This document shows positions 22,401-34,400 of a stretch of 64,000 bases of DNA, in pieces. The notes under the pieces were generated by a model, which was not told where the DNA came from, ran no database searches, and was given only the letters and a program-made list of their open reading frames with translations. Location of the stretch: the NCBI GenBank assembly GCA_039583875.1, contig CM077152.1:21799538-21863537 (forward strand), read 5' to 3'. Made by a program: the position numbers and the translations under genes. Within the stretch, counting starts at the first letter, position 1; each line of letters begins with the position of its first letter. Origin of the DNA: Platanthera guangdongensis. Taxonomy: Eukaryota > Streptophyta > Magnoliopsida > Asparagales > Orchidaceae.

Positions 22401-25400
22401 CCGCACGATTGCAACAGGACGGGCACGGGCGGTTCTGCAACAGGACGGGCACCTGATTGCTTACTTCATCCGCACGACAGCTCTCCACCATCGGAAGCTC
22501 TAGCTTACGAGCAGGAGCTTATCGGCCTGGCTAAGGCCGTCCACCATTGACACACATATTTGTGGGGGCGGACCTTCGTGATTCGCATGGCTCATTTCAG
22601 CCTCAAGTACTATGTTGGAGCAGCGCCTGACGACAGTGTCACAACAGCGTTGGGTAAGCTGATTTTTGGGCTACGATTTTCGGGCGGAGTTCAAGGCGGA
22701 CCACCTGAACCATGCGGTCGATGCTCTTTCCCGTCGTGACTCTTCTGGCGCCCTCCTCTTCGATGTGTCCACGTCGTCGTCTCTTGTTCTGCCCCGCCTT
22801 CGTCAGGAGATCCTCGACACTCCGACCCTGCGCGAGCTGCTACATTGCATCCAGGAGGGCGCCTTCCACCGCACTGGACAGCCGCAGACGGCCTTATTCT
22901 GTACAGGGACCGCTTCTTCGTGCCTGACGCCTCTCCACTGATTTTCAACATCTTGACGGACGTCCATGGCCAGACACATGCGGGGGTCCACAAGACCCTT
23001 CAGCGAGTGCGCGCCAAGTTCTTTTGGCACAGACTCAAACGGAGCGTTCAGACATTCATCTCAGCATGACTTATTTGTCAGCGCAGCAAGACAAAGTCTC
23101 TCCCGCACGCGGGCCTCCTACAGCCCCTTCCGATTCCAACGCAGTTTGGGCTGACATATCGATGGACTTCATCGAAGGATTGCCTCCTTCTCGGAGCAAC
23201 TACATCATCTTCGTCGTCGTCGACTGTTTCTCCAAGGGGCACACTTCATTGTCATGAGCCGTCCTATCACTGGCCCCACCGTGTCCCGCGCCTTCTTTGA
23301 TCGGGTATTTCGTCTTCATGGAGTACCGAAGAGCATTGTGTCTGACAGGGACAGAGTCTCCACATCGCAGTTTTGGCGGGAACTCTTTGCCCTTTGTGGA
23401 ACGAAGCTGTCCCTCTCCTCCACCTACCATCCTCAGTCGGACGGCCAGACCGAGGTGGTCAACAGGACACTCGAAATGTACCTTTGTTGCCTTACAACGG
23501 TCACCCCAAATCTTGGGCCCGTTGGCTTCCATGGGTGAAGTATTGCTACAAAACCTCCTACCACACGACCCTCCAGACCACTCCCTTCCGCCTCATCTAC
23601 GACCGCGATCCTCCACGCCTCCTTACCGATTGGAGTGCCTCCGCTCGATCCGCCGCTGTCGGCACTGAGCTGCGCTCACGCGATGAGTTTCTGCTTCTTG
23701 CGCGTGACCTCCTTCAGGCTCAGGCACGCATGGAGACCGCTCACAATCGGGGCCACTGCGAGTTGTTCTTCGCGCAAGGGATTGGGTCTGGCTGGGACGC
23801 CGCCCTTACCGTCAAACCACTGTCTCCAAGGGAGCCTACCAGAAGTTGGGGCCCAAGTTCTTCGGGCCCTTCGAGATCCTCCACCGCATCGGCGACGTGA
23901 TTTATCGCCTCCTCCCCGCCGACGCTCAAATACATGACGTCTTCCACGTGTCTCAGCAGAAGACCTTCGTCGCCGAGCTGCCGAACACGTTCTTAGTTCC
24001 TCTTCCGCCGCAGCCACAAGACAAGCTTGATGTCAAACCAGGTGGAGATGTTACGGATCTTTGATGGGGAATCACGTGCAAGCGTCGTGAGCCTCGAGTG
24101 GCGTCCACTTAAATTATCCTATTATTTTGTATTTCGTATTTTGTGCATGCTTTATATTTTATCCTCATGTTAAGCCCGAGTGAGGGGGGCATTTTGGTAC
24201 TCTGCGGGAACTAATTAAACCCACCTTTATATGTGAGTTTGTCGTGGTAAAAGGACAGGAAGAAAATTAATCAACAAATTCTCCTCTCTTTCTCTCTCTC
24301 CTAATTACCCGTCCGGAATCCTAGTCGCATCCTGTAGGAAATCCCGCAGTCGGATCCTCGTCGTCCGGTACCGGCAACCCCCCTCCTCGCCACCATTGCT
24401 TCCAGAGGCTCCAGGAAGGCTCTCTCCTCCTCCCTCGAGGACTTCCCTCCACTTCCCCCGTGTACGCGTTGTCAATCTATGGCATGTAACACAATCTTCG
24501 TTGCATTGCACTATGCACTATCATGTGCTAGTTTTTCCATACACGACACCACTTTGACGCATACCATAGTCGTTTGTCTTGTACTGCACATTGCATTACC
24601 ATGCATTATTGTGTGCTGGTTTCTAGCACAAGGTCTTATTGCAAGTGAGCACACAACTTCACTTTATCGCGACCTACTAAGAAGACGTATCCACAATGGA
24701 ATTATTTGTTTAAAGCTTCAAAATTTTATAAATGAACTATTGGGTAACAAATTCATATTTGTTGAGCAAAGTTTGAACAACAAACTATGACCTAATCTTT
24801 TTATCCATTAATTTTATCCAAAAATTAAATTTAACTAATAAAACAACAAATCAATCGAGAGAGAATATTCTTCAAATCCCAACAAAAGCATAACAGAAAC
24901 CCCTTCAACTATTTAAATTATAAAAATAGATCGTCTATTACTTGATGGGGATCAGCCTCATGATTGTGTTCGACGGAGGAGATCAGACCAGCACTCGGCA
25001 AGAACCGTTTTTGCATATTTGCCTGAGATGCATTGATCGGATCGGCGATCCTAGACCGCTAGCGCGTCTGGAGCGTCGTTTTACATTTTATGTGTATTTT
25101 ATTTTATTTTTGGGGTTTCTATTTAGTGTTTTAAGACACCGGGCGTAACGGACGATCATATCAGTTCACGTCGGGTGCTCAACTGCCCCTCTCGTTATAA
25201 ATATGAGCTGGTATTCTCATTTTCAGTCATTGCTTGTATTGTGAGAAAATCCAGGCCGGCAATCCTATTGTGGTGGAATGTCGTGAGATCTCAAGGTGCG
25301 ACGTCCCGACTCATTATCAGTTTTCTTGCTTTTCCTTTTTCATTTATTGTTTCCCGTGAAGTCACTGTTCCCTTGCCTGTCCCACGATCCCGGAAGAAAA

Positions 25401-28400
25401 CCGCACTGTGCATCTCCTTCCAGCGCCCGTAACTGCACACAAAAAAACGCAGCCAACCTTTAGATCATCGCAAGTGCCCCCCCCCCCCCCCCCAGCCTCG
25501 TTCCCTCCCATGTTCATCTTCTTCCCAGCACTCGACCGTTCCAGTATATTCATTCCCACCTCCAAGGTTCCAGTTGATTGTTCATCGTCTTCCTCGCTAC
25601 TGCAGCTCTCTTCTAATCCCATCCCAATTTAGAACTTCTATCTAGGTATCGTTTCCTTCGGGTAAGCATTCTCTGATCCCGATTCAATAAGGAGAATCCC
25701 CTATCCTATCTCGTTCATCGTGGAGCCCGACTCCTGTCACCCCCCAGTTCAGAGAAACCACGTTCACTTCCTTCCTCCTAAAACTGTCGCAAACCACCTC
25801 CACTACCGTTCGAAGCCCCAGTTCGCACCAACCTCCCATTCCTCTTCTAATCTGGCAACCAGCAACCATTTCTTCCCCAATTCAGCCACCAGTCATTTGT
25901 CCACTCAGATTCAGTGCTCCTTCCCTTCCCTCAAAGGCAATGCCTTCATCTTGTGGAGTCATGTCTGCCGCCGTTGCCAGATCTTCATTACTACGTGAGT
26001 ATTATCGTACTATGTTTATTTTGTATTGAATATTTTGAGAACACTTCATATTTGTTTGGGTAGTTTAACTCGGCATAATTATTTCATTGATTTCTTTTTA
26101 TCCTATAGAACTGATTCGTGCAAATTGTGATTGTAAACCTTACTTGCGAAGAATATTTGATATTGTTCACGTACTCGAAAAGTGAAAACACATTGTGTTG
26201 ATTTCCTAAACTTATATAATTATCGTTGTTATAATTTGATTCTGGATAATTAATTGAAAACATGCACACATCATTTGATTGGGTTTGATCACATTCATTC
26301 CGCACAGTCAAGTAGGTTTGCATTAGCGTGTCGGCACCATATTCGCAGCCTGCGTCATTACTTCATAGAGGATCCAAAATTAAAAGGCTGTAATATAATA
26401 ACATTAACAAGCATAGGAAATCTCCCATTTCAAGAACAGATGCACAATAAAATCTTAATAAGAAAACCTGCAATGTACAAGAACAGAGGCCGACTCCATT
26501 TCTACACGAGCAGCAATCCAAGCAGCACCTGCTAAAACAATCTGAACATGATTCAACCAAGCACTATCACCGAGAGTTGAAACAGAAGCTGACATGCTGC
26601 TCAAATTGCCTCCGCCCCAGGTCCATCCACCATTTCTCTGGAAAACAAGTTCCAGAATTGCACTCTAAAGTTAGAATTTCTATGCAAATAAACTAAGAAC
26701 GTATTGTGACAGTAAAGAAACTAAAAAAAGGGAGAGCTTCACTAAGTATGTCAAATCAAATTAAAGGAAGGAAGCCATAGGAGCTAGATCAAGTTGGGCT
26801 ATTACAATCAAGCATATTTCAAGAGTTCATCAAAGTGGAATAGCAACAATCTTACAAATGAGTAGTTATGCTGGAGCATGCCAAATTGCCAATGCATAAT
26901 AAAGGCATGCAAATTTTGCCTGCATATTCACTTAGATAGGTAATGCCGATTAAAAGTAGATCATACTTCTAAAACACAGCCATCTAATTACAAAACCAAC
27001 GAACCTAGTGATCAAACTGCTTCTCCCAACAACTTACCATTAAGTTTCAATGGTACTTTACGATCACATAAGATCCCTAACGCGTCTCTCCACTTCAACC
27101 AACCTGCTTGGATTTTGTTTCACAACTTTACCAACACCTGCACTTTTTTGAACTATCGATCTAAGATATTTAAAACACTCATTGCGGGAATATCTTGATC
27201 ATCCAACTTAATAATGAAATCATCTGTCCTTCTTGCACTGCTAAATTTAAGCTTCATATACTCCGTCTTTGCCCTTTTAAACCTAAAACCCTTCTTTTCT
27301 AAAGTGACTCGTCAAGATTCATGAAAAGCTATATGAAATCTAAATTGATCAAAGTATTAAATTTTATTTGATTTGACTCCGAGAACACCACAGATACCAA
27401 GCCAATAGAGCAAGGGCCTACATTTGCATTTTCTGAGTTTATAATACCATAATTTTCTTCTTGATCAAAGTTTGCTCTAACGAACCCTATTAAGACCCAA
27501 AAAATTTCCAAGTTCCAGTCCAAACTAAACTAAATTGAACAAAATGGCTTTAAAATTGTCTCGTTGAAAAAAGTTCATTAACTCGGAGAAACTGATATCC
27601 CAAGAGAATATTTTCATGTCACAATGAACAGTGAAGATGTCAAGTGTTAGGGGTCTCACACCGTCAGTTATCCAACGTTTATTATTATGAGTTTGTAGTT
27701 ATTGAGTAGAGTTGTATCGAGCCGAGTGTATGAGTCAAGTTGTATCGAGTCGAATGTATGAGTCAAGTTGTATTGAGTCGAATGTATAAGTCAAGTTGTA
27801 TTGAGTCGACTGCATGATTCGGTATGAGTCGAGTTGTATTAGTTGATTGTATGAGTCAAGTTGTATGAGTCAAGTCGTATCGAGTCGAGTCGTATCGAGT
27901 CGAGTCGTATCGAGTCGAGTCGTAGCGAGTCGAGTCGTATCGAGTCGAGTCGTATCGAGTCGAGTCGTATCGAGTCGAGTCGTATCGAGTCGAGTCGTAT
28001 CGAGTCGAGTCGTATCGAGTCGAGTCGTATCGAGTCGAGTCGTATCGAGTCGAGTCGTATCGAGTCGAGTCGTATCGAGTCGAGTCGTATCGAGTCGAGT
28101 CGTATTGAGATGACTCGTATCGAGACGACTCGTATCGAGTCGAGTCCTATCGAGTCGACTCGTATCGAGTCGAGTCATATCGAGTCGACTCGTATCAAGT
28201 CGAGTCATATCGAGTCGCGTCGAGTTGTGGTTATGGGTTATTAATGTCTTAGTACTTTTAATGTTGTACGCATTTTTCTTTATATGGGGTATTTATGCGT
28301 GTTGAAAGTGGCCCCACTGACCATAGAAATGTCAAATCCGACCATATAAAGGTTAAGACCTTGGTCCACAACCTGACTGCAGTCCGTGCACCCCAACCCG

Positions 28401-31400
28401 CTCTCTGTCTTGCATATAAACCTTGTGGCGGGTTGTTGAGGTCTGGAATCGGATGGGTATGAGGAGTGGTGTTAACACCCTCATAAAGAAGGTCCTGGGT
28501 TCGATTCCAGGCCTAAACAACCTGCCGCACGGTTTATATCCAAGGCAGAGGGCGGGTTGGGGTGCACAGACTGCAGTTGGGCTATGGGCCCGGATCTTGA
28601 CCTTTATATGGTCGGTCTTGACCTTTCTATGGCTAGTGGGCCCACTTTCAACAATGCTCATGCCATCGAGATTCTATATATAGGCCCCCTTATGTCTTGT
28701 ATGGGATATCAAAAAATGAAATCATTTTTCTCTCAAACTCTTCCATCTCTCTAGTGTCTCTCTTCTTCCCCATTTTTATTGTCAGGGTTGAGTACGGTTA
28801 ATCTTCTTCCTCTCGCCCTTGTATCTTTGCCAACACCACCACCTTCGACGAAGTCTAAAAATAGGTTCATATCAAACTTGGTATCGGAGTTAAAGCCATC
28901 CCACAACAAGTCTCACGGGAACATTGTCGCAAGCAACACAATGAAGCTGTGGAAGAAAACGGAAGCCGATGTTGAAGCCGATCACTTCGACGATCCCAGT
29001 TGATGCTTGCTTCTTCTTCCCTTGCTACAATCACAACAGCTGACGAGATTCTTCGTCAGTCTGCGGCTGCGATCGACGCACTGTCTGAAGATCAACAGCA
29101 GCATTAGTGTCGTTGAACCTTGCCGACACCACTCAAGAGGCTTCGACGCCCTCGTCACCTTGCTTATATGACCTCGATAAGATCTTCACACCCTAATCCC
29201 TCGCGTGCGCATCTTTTTCAGTAATTTGTCTCTGCCTGGACTATCATTTCCAGGGTTGAGACTATCTTGCCAACGCCGAAGGAGCCCCGCTGCTATTGGT
29301 TCATCCAAGCATCTTGTCTCGAACCCGACAAGTAGTCTGTGTCTTCACCCAAAACCGGCCTTCCTTTTTGTTATACACATGCCTTTGCCTTTATCCATCG
29401 AGCCGCCCAACACACGTAAAGCAGAACAGTCCGCACATTTCCCTTCCTCGAGCCGCCCACCCTTCTTCACAGAGATTTAATTAATTGCATTACTAAATTT
29501 CTTGATTGATTAATTCCTTAATCAATTAATTATATTGGAAATGAAAATAAGTGTCATTGATGCGGCTATCGTCCATTCGATGATAGCTTCATATCGAGCC
29601 TCCATGTCGCGACTCATCGCCAACATCGACAGATTGCTTTTGCTTTTCTCAGCACAGCCATCATCACAGTCATCACATGTCATCCTTTCCATTCCAGTTT
29701 GCTTGGTCCCACCACCACCTCTATTTGCTCCACCAAGGTTGTCGCTGCTGCAACTCATGCCACTGTTGGACCTTACAGGCCACCTCCAGACGCCACATCC
29801 ACCTTCCCTATCGTTGATTCTACTAGAGCAATCCTCACTCGCACAACGGTCGTAAAAGCTCAGCCGCTCTCTGCAGTTCTTATCGGACCGTCATCGCCTC
29901 CAGTGGTTCTTGTCCCCGTAGTTTACACCATCAGCATCGCCGCCTCCAATCCCCGTAGTGGCGTCGTCCCAATGTGTGTGTCCTCCACCAGTCCCCGTGG
30001 TCGCCATGTCACAACGTCTACTCCCGCCACCTACTATGTCGGCCTCTCTAGATCCGTTTCTTTTGCCGACCGATCCCCAGTAGGCACCACAGCTTCTCAG
30101 TGTCGACGCTCACCTACGGCCCGCTCTTTCGTCACCCTTGACCATCTTCGGGCACACTCGCCACGACTCCAGCTCTAACTGGCAACCTTCCCTCTGCACG
30201 TGCCTGTGTCACGTCAGTTCCTTATAGTCGTTCATGACACCTGGGAGCATGTTAACGCTTCGCTGCTCGACGCCACCTCCGCTACAACGATGCGCGACCA
30301 AGAGTTGTTCTAGCGGGAAATCAAAGAGCCTAAGGATCAGGTCATCCAAGACCATTCGAGCTTAAGGGAAAGCTCGATTTGAAAAATGAGTGGAATGTTA
30401 GGGGTCCAACGTCGTTAGTTATCTAGCAATTATATTATTATGAGACTGTAGGTATTGAGTCAAATTGTATTGAATCGAATTGTATTAGTCAATTGTATGA
30501 GTCGAGTCGTATCAAGTCAAGTCGTGGTTACGGGTCATTAGCGTCTTAGTGATTTTAATGTTTCACACATTCTTTATGAGGCATTTACGCCATAGAAAGG
30601 CTTGAGTGTTGTTGTATGGGGTATTTACACTCATGTCATCGGGGTCCTATATATACGCCCCCTTAGATCTTGTATGGAATATCCAGCAATGAAATCAATT
30701 TTTTTTCTCTCTCTCTCAAGTTCTTCCCTCTCTCTAGTCTCTCTTCTTCCTCAGTTTTAGGGTTAGGTTTGAGCATGAATCTCTTTCTTTCTCTCCCCTT
30801 TGATTAAGAAAATGAAGGTGGTCCTATACCTTATGCAGATAGTGATCAACCTCTAGTTAATTCAAAGATTTTGAAGAGAAATAAGAAATTCATATAACCA
30901 CAAAAAAATATTTAATGATGTAAATGGCTATACAAGTCTGCAGAACTAACCAGGAAAGATGACATTCCATCTGATGAAGTTGACCCATAAGTGTCCAAAT
31001 AATCTCTAAGTCGAGCAAAACTATCCCTCATAGCATGTATGTTATCAATCCCAAAAAAGACAATCTAACAAAAGTCAAAAAATATTAACTCTGAATAAAG
31101 TAATCAACATTACCAAAGAAAAAAAAGAGATGCATCTTAAAAAGCCAAATCATAGACAAACCTCAGACTGGAAATAATTAGAAGATGATTCAGAGCCACC
31201 TCCCATTGCACCATTTGCCAAAGCATTCTTTCTAGGCCTTGCATCAGCAATATAGAGCTTCCTAATAGCGCATTAATCCATTGTTTATATTAGCAAAAAC
31301 TTGCAAGTAGCAGTTAAAATAAGAAACATGTTAACTAAGCTAAGCATAGGAGAGCACATGGAGAATGCCAAGAAATGCAACAACACATTTTAGAAAGGAA

Positions 31401-34400
31401 AATTGAACCAAAATATTTGTTTGGAAGTATGAATGAAAGAAGTCTAATAAAAATATAGATTACTCTTAGCGTGCATGTTTGGTGGCAAAAACAATGACAT
31501 GTTCTGGTTACCTTCGTGCTCCTTTTCCATTGCAAGTTTGAGGGCAAAGTGCGGCAACAAGCTTCTCATCCATGTTACTTAAAAACAGAAAAGTGCAATT
31601 TTCAGAAATTAAAAGAAGAAAAAAAGGGAAACGCAACAAGGTAGGAAAAAACAACCTTCTCATGTTCATCATAAGGCCAACCAAAGGCTGGGATGATCGT
31701 GCTAGTACAGCTCCAGTTACTGCAATATCAACAACTTCAAATGAGTCTAAATAGCTGGAAAAAGCCTCCTAAACTCATATTATCTGAAAAACAATGAAGT
31801 TTTGATGGAGATCGGCACCAGACTACGGGTCACCAGTAGGTGAGGCCCACATTCGTATATTCGCGAAGGAGGAGCTGATCGGATCGGCGATCCGAGACCG
31901 CGAGCGCGTTCGGATTGACGTTTTATTATGTGTGTTTTATTTTATTTTTTAGCGTGTATCAAGTGATTTAGCACATCGGACGTAACGGTCAATCGTAATC
32001 ATTCACGCTCGGTGCTCAACTGCCCCCTCCTGCTATAAATAGAGGTGGATGCTTCATTTTTATGGTTGTTAAATTTGTGAGCGAATCAAGATCCGGCAAT
32101 CATTCGTGGTGCGACGTCGCGAGACTCGGGGTGCAACATCCGGATTTCTTTTTCAATCTCCCGTCTAATTTCAGTTACTTTCCTATTTCCGATCTAATTT
32201 CAATTACTTTCCTATTTCCGGTCTAATTTCAATTACTTTCCTATTTCCAGTGAGCCCACATTATTTCTCCCCTCTAACCCACAATCCCGAATTATCGGAA
32301 GGAGAAACCGCCCAGCGCCACTATACACCTTCCTTGACAGAAACTACATACGCCTCCAATCGCATTTTCCTCCTGTCCTAATTGCACGCTTCCATCTCCC
32401 CTTCCATCAACGAGCAAAATAACACTTCCATTCCTCGTTTACTGCCCCAATCAACGGTCGTCCTACATCAACCTTCGATCCCGTCGACGAGAAAATCGCC
32501 CAGTTCTACTATATACCTACTTCCTCGATGGAAATGCCGTACACCTCCAGTCGCATCTTCCTCTCGTCCTAACCGCATGCATCCATCTCCTCCTCCATCA
32601 ACGAGAAGAATAACGCCTCCATTCCTCATTGCCTTCCCTGATCGACAGTCGTCCAGCATCCATACCATCAATCCCGCCGACCTCTCCTCTACAACAGATC
32701 GACGCTTACTCATCCATTCTAGTCCTAAGTCGTGGAGCCACCAACAACAGCCGCAAGTCACGACAAACCTTCCTCTGTCCAATATACTTCTTCCTCCTCA
32801 ACATTTTTCTGTCGTGGAACCACCATCAAAGCCAACAATAACAACGCTTCCCATGTATCCTGAAATTGACAACAGCCATAGCTCCCCTGTTTCCTGAGTC
32901 CGACACAGCCATACCTCCCCCCTTCATTCTCAGCAAGGAAAACCCCATCAGCCAAGTCAATTCTAGGCGCAACACCAACTCGAGTCCGCGAGCCCATTTT
33001 TGAATTCCTCATGCGTATGAGAATTATTGTAGCGTGTTACTTCTTTCTTTATTAATTATCGGATAAGTGTTATTATTTGCTTGGGAATCAATTTATTGTG
33101 ATATTGTTTATTTTTCTTAAATTCGTATAAGTTGTCATTTGTGAAGTGGTAATTGAAAGCACCCCTAGTGATAGTGGGCATGATTTTGCTTGAGTTCTTG
33201 AAATTAAAGTTCGCATTGTGGTAATTTGCTATGCATATAAAATCATCACTACTATGTTTTATTTCTGGATTAAGCGAAATTATCCATGCATCATTTAAGT
33301 AGGAATTGTTCGAGTCCATGGCGCATTTTTTATTTAAGATTGAATTAGTGTCGGCACACCCATGTCACACAACCTAGCCTGCGTCACGTTTTATAAAAGA
33401 ATGCACTAAGATTCAGGATGAATGCATCTATGAAAAGTATTAATGGTACAAACCAGAATGACACCACGAAATTACAGGTAACCGGCCCCTCCCACGGAAT
33501 AAAGCAGCCTGTTGTATTTCTTCGTCACTAAAATAATATGGATAATCAAGTTAACAAAGGTAAGAGAAAATTAAAATTTTAAAATTTTAACATTGACAGT
33601 ATCAAGAGTACTGCATAAATTAAAGAATGGCGACAAAACAAAATTCAATGGATGACACATTGGTCAAGTCATGCATAATATCTGTACAGAGAAAATTATG
33701 CAAGAAAAATAATATATACCTGATACTTCTTGGAACAATCAAGGAAGAAGGGTAGGTTGAGCACAATGAATATCCAGAATTTATTGATGAAATTCTCCAC
33801 AGCTCGTTAGATACATTGAGTGACCCATCATCAATTTTATTGCTTAAAATAGACAAAGAACCTTTGCCTAGAAGCCGAAGATATTCCTTCATTAATCGCA
33901 ATTTTGGGTTTGCGTTGACGAATTTAGAAGGTCCGCAAATTAAGGTGTACATATCCCATATTTGTGTTGGCCTAGTGTACCTTGACAAAGCATCAAAAAC
34001 AGCTCGTCGCTGCAAGGAACCGTAGTGAGCTCTTAGATAACAGAATAACCAGAAAACTGCCATACTTGTACAGGTAACAAAGACTGCAGATTTGAATTAA
34101 AACTTTCAGAAACCTTTCATACCACAATTAGTAACTGTGGAAATAAATACAATCTCTAAGGGAGATGTATACTATGATCTTGAGAACTTTTTAACGAGTA
34201 CATGAGAAGAAAGCAGATCTCCAAATCAAGATTTGGTGTCTTTGCTCTTCATTGATGCACCCCAGCTAGGGAATATTGAAGATCTCGGAGCATAGGAATA
34301 GTACATTGTTATCATGATAACCACCTCATTGATATGATAATCTGTTACGATTGGGCATGCCGACGGGACACGCACACGCCGAGGAGACATCGTGGCGAGT

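Larger units (their letters stand above)
19209..24491 (+). mobile_element. Ty3/gypsy element, full length but mutated (5283 bp)
   Basis: LTRs 19209-19658 and 24049-24491 end in TGTTAC / GTAACA (mutated at the left end), with a perfect CAATC duplication (19204-19208 and 24492-24496). Gag, zinc knuckle, protease, RT, RNase H, integrase and a GPY/F-like end follow in gypsy order. Stops and shifts break it into several frames, so it is not autonomous. It is antisense in the 7.4-kb intron that splits the phosphatase active site. Confidence 0.95.
27645..28877 (+). repeat. 5' LTR of non-autonomous element
   Basis: Contains the satellite at 27876-28215 and the hairpin element at 28301-28652. Without both it would be roughly the length of the 3' copy. 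The right edge is set just before the primer site. Confidence 0.6.
27645..30806 (+). mobile_element. Non-autonomous LTR element with satellite in LTR
   Basis: Related LTRs at 27645-about 28877 and 30397-about 30806 share TGTTAGGGGTC, the GTATTGAGTC/GAATTGTAT region, TTTTAATGTT, a TATATATA box with GCCCCCTTA and TCTCTCTTCTTCC. After the 5' LTR comes TGGTATCGGAG (28879-28889), a Met-tRNA-type primer site. The 1.5-kb interior has no gag or pol. The 5' LTR has grown by a 15-bp satellite and a hairpin insertion; the 3' LTR seems truncated at its right end. No clear target duplication was found. Confidence 0.7.

Noticed and set aside
27847..28244. Long open frames of repeated VVSSR / SSRIE / LDTTR peptides on both strands
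   Set aside because: They are produced by the 15-bp satellite, whose unit length is a multiple of three; not a protein gene.
28441..28514. Possible tRNA gene
   Set aside because: Only the T-arm/B box is convincing; no acceptor stem or anticodon arm closes, and it is the loop of a hairpin element.
29699..30178. 159-codon Ser/Thr-rich frame
   Set aside because: Interior of a non-autonomous LTR element; no gag or pol motif and compositionally biased.
32382..32897. 171-codon Ser/Pro-rich frame
   Set aside because: Lies wholly in solo LTR B across its internal duplication; no domain and no homologous frame in solo LTR A.
33471..33476. Alternative splice donor CCT/GTAATT in exon 33454-33527
   Set aside because: Using it would drop the conserved VISWCH segment and break phase with the next exon.
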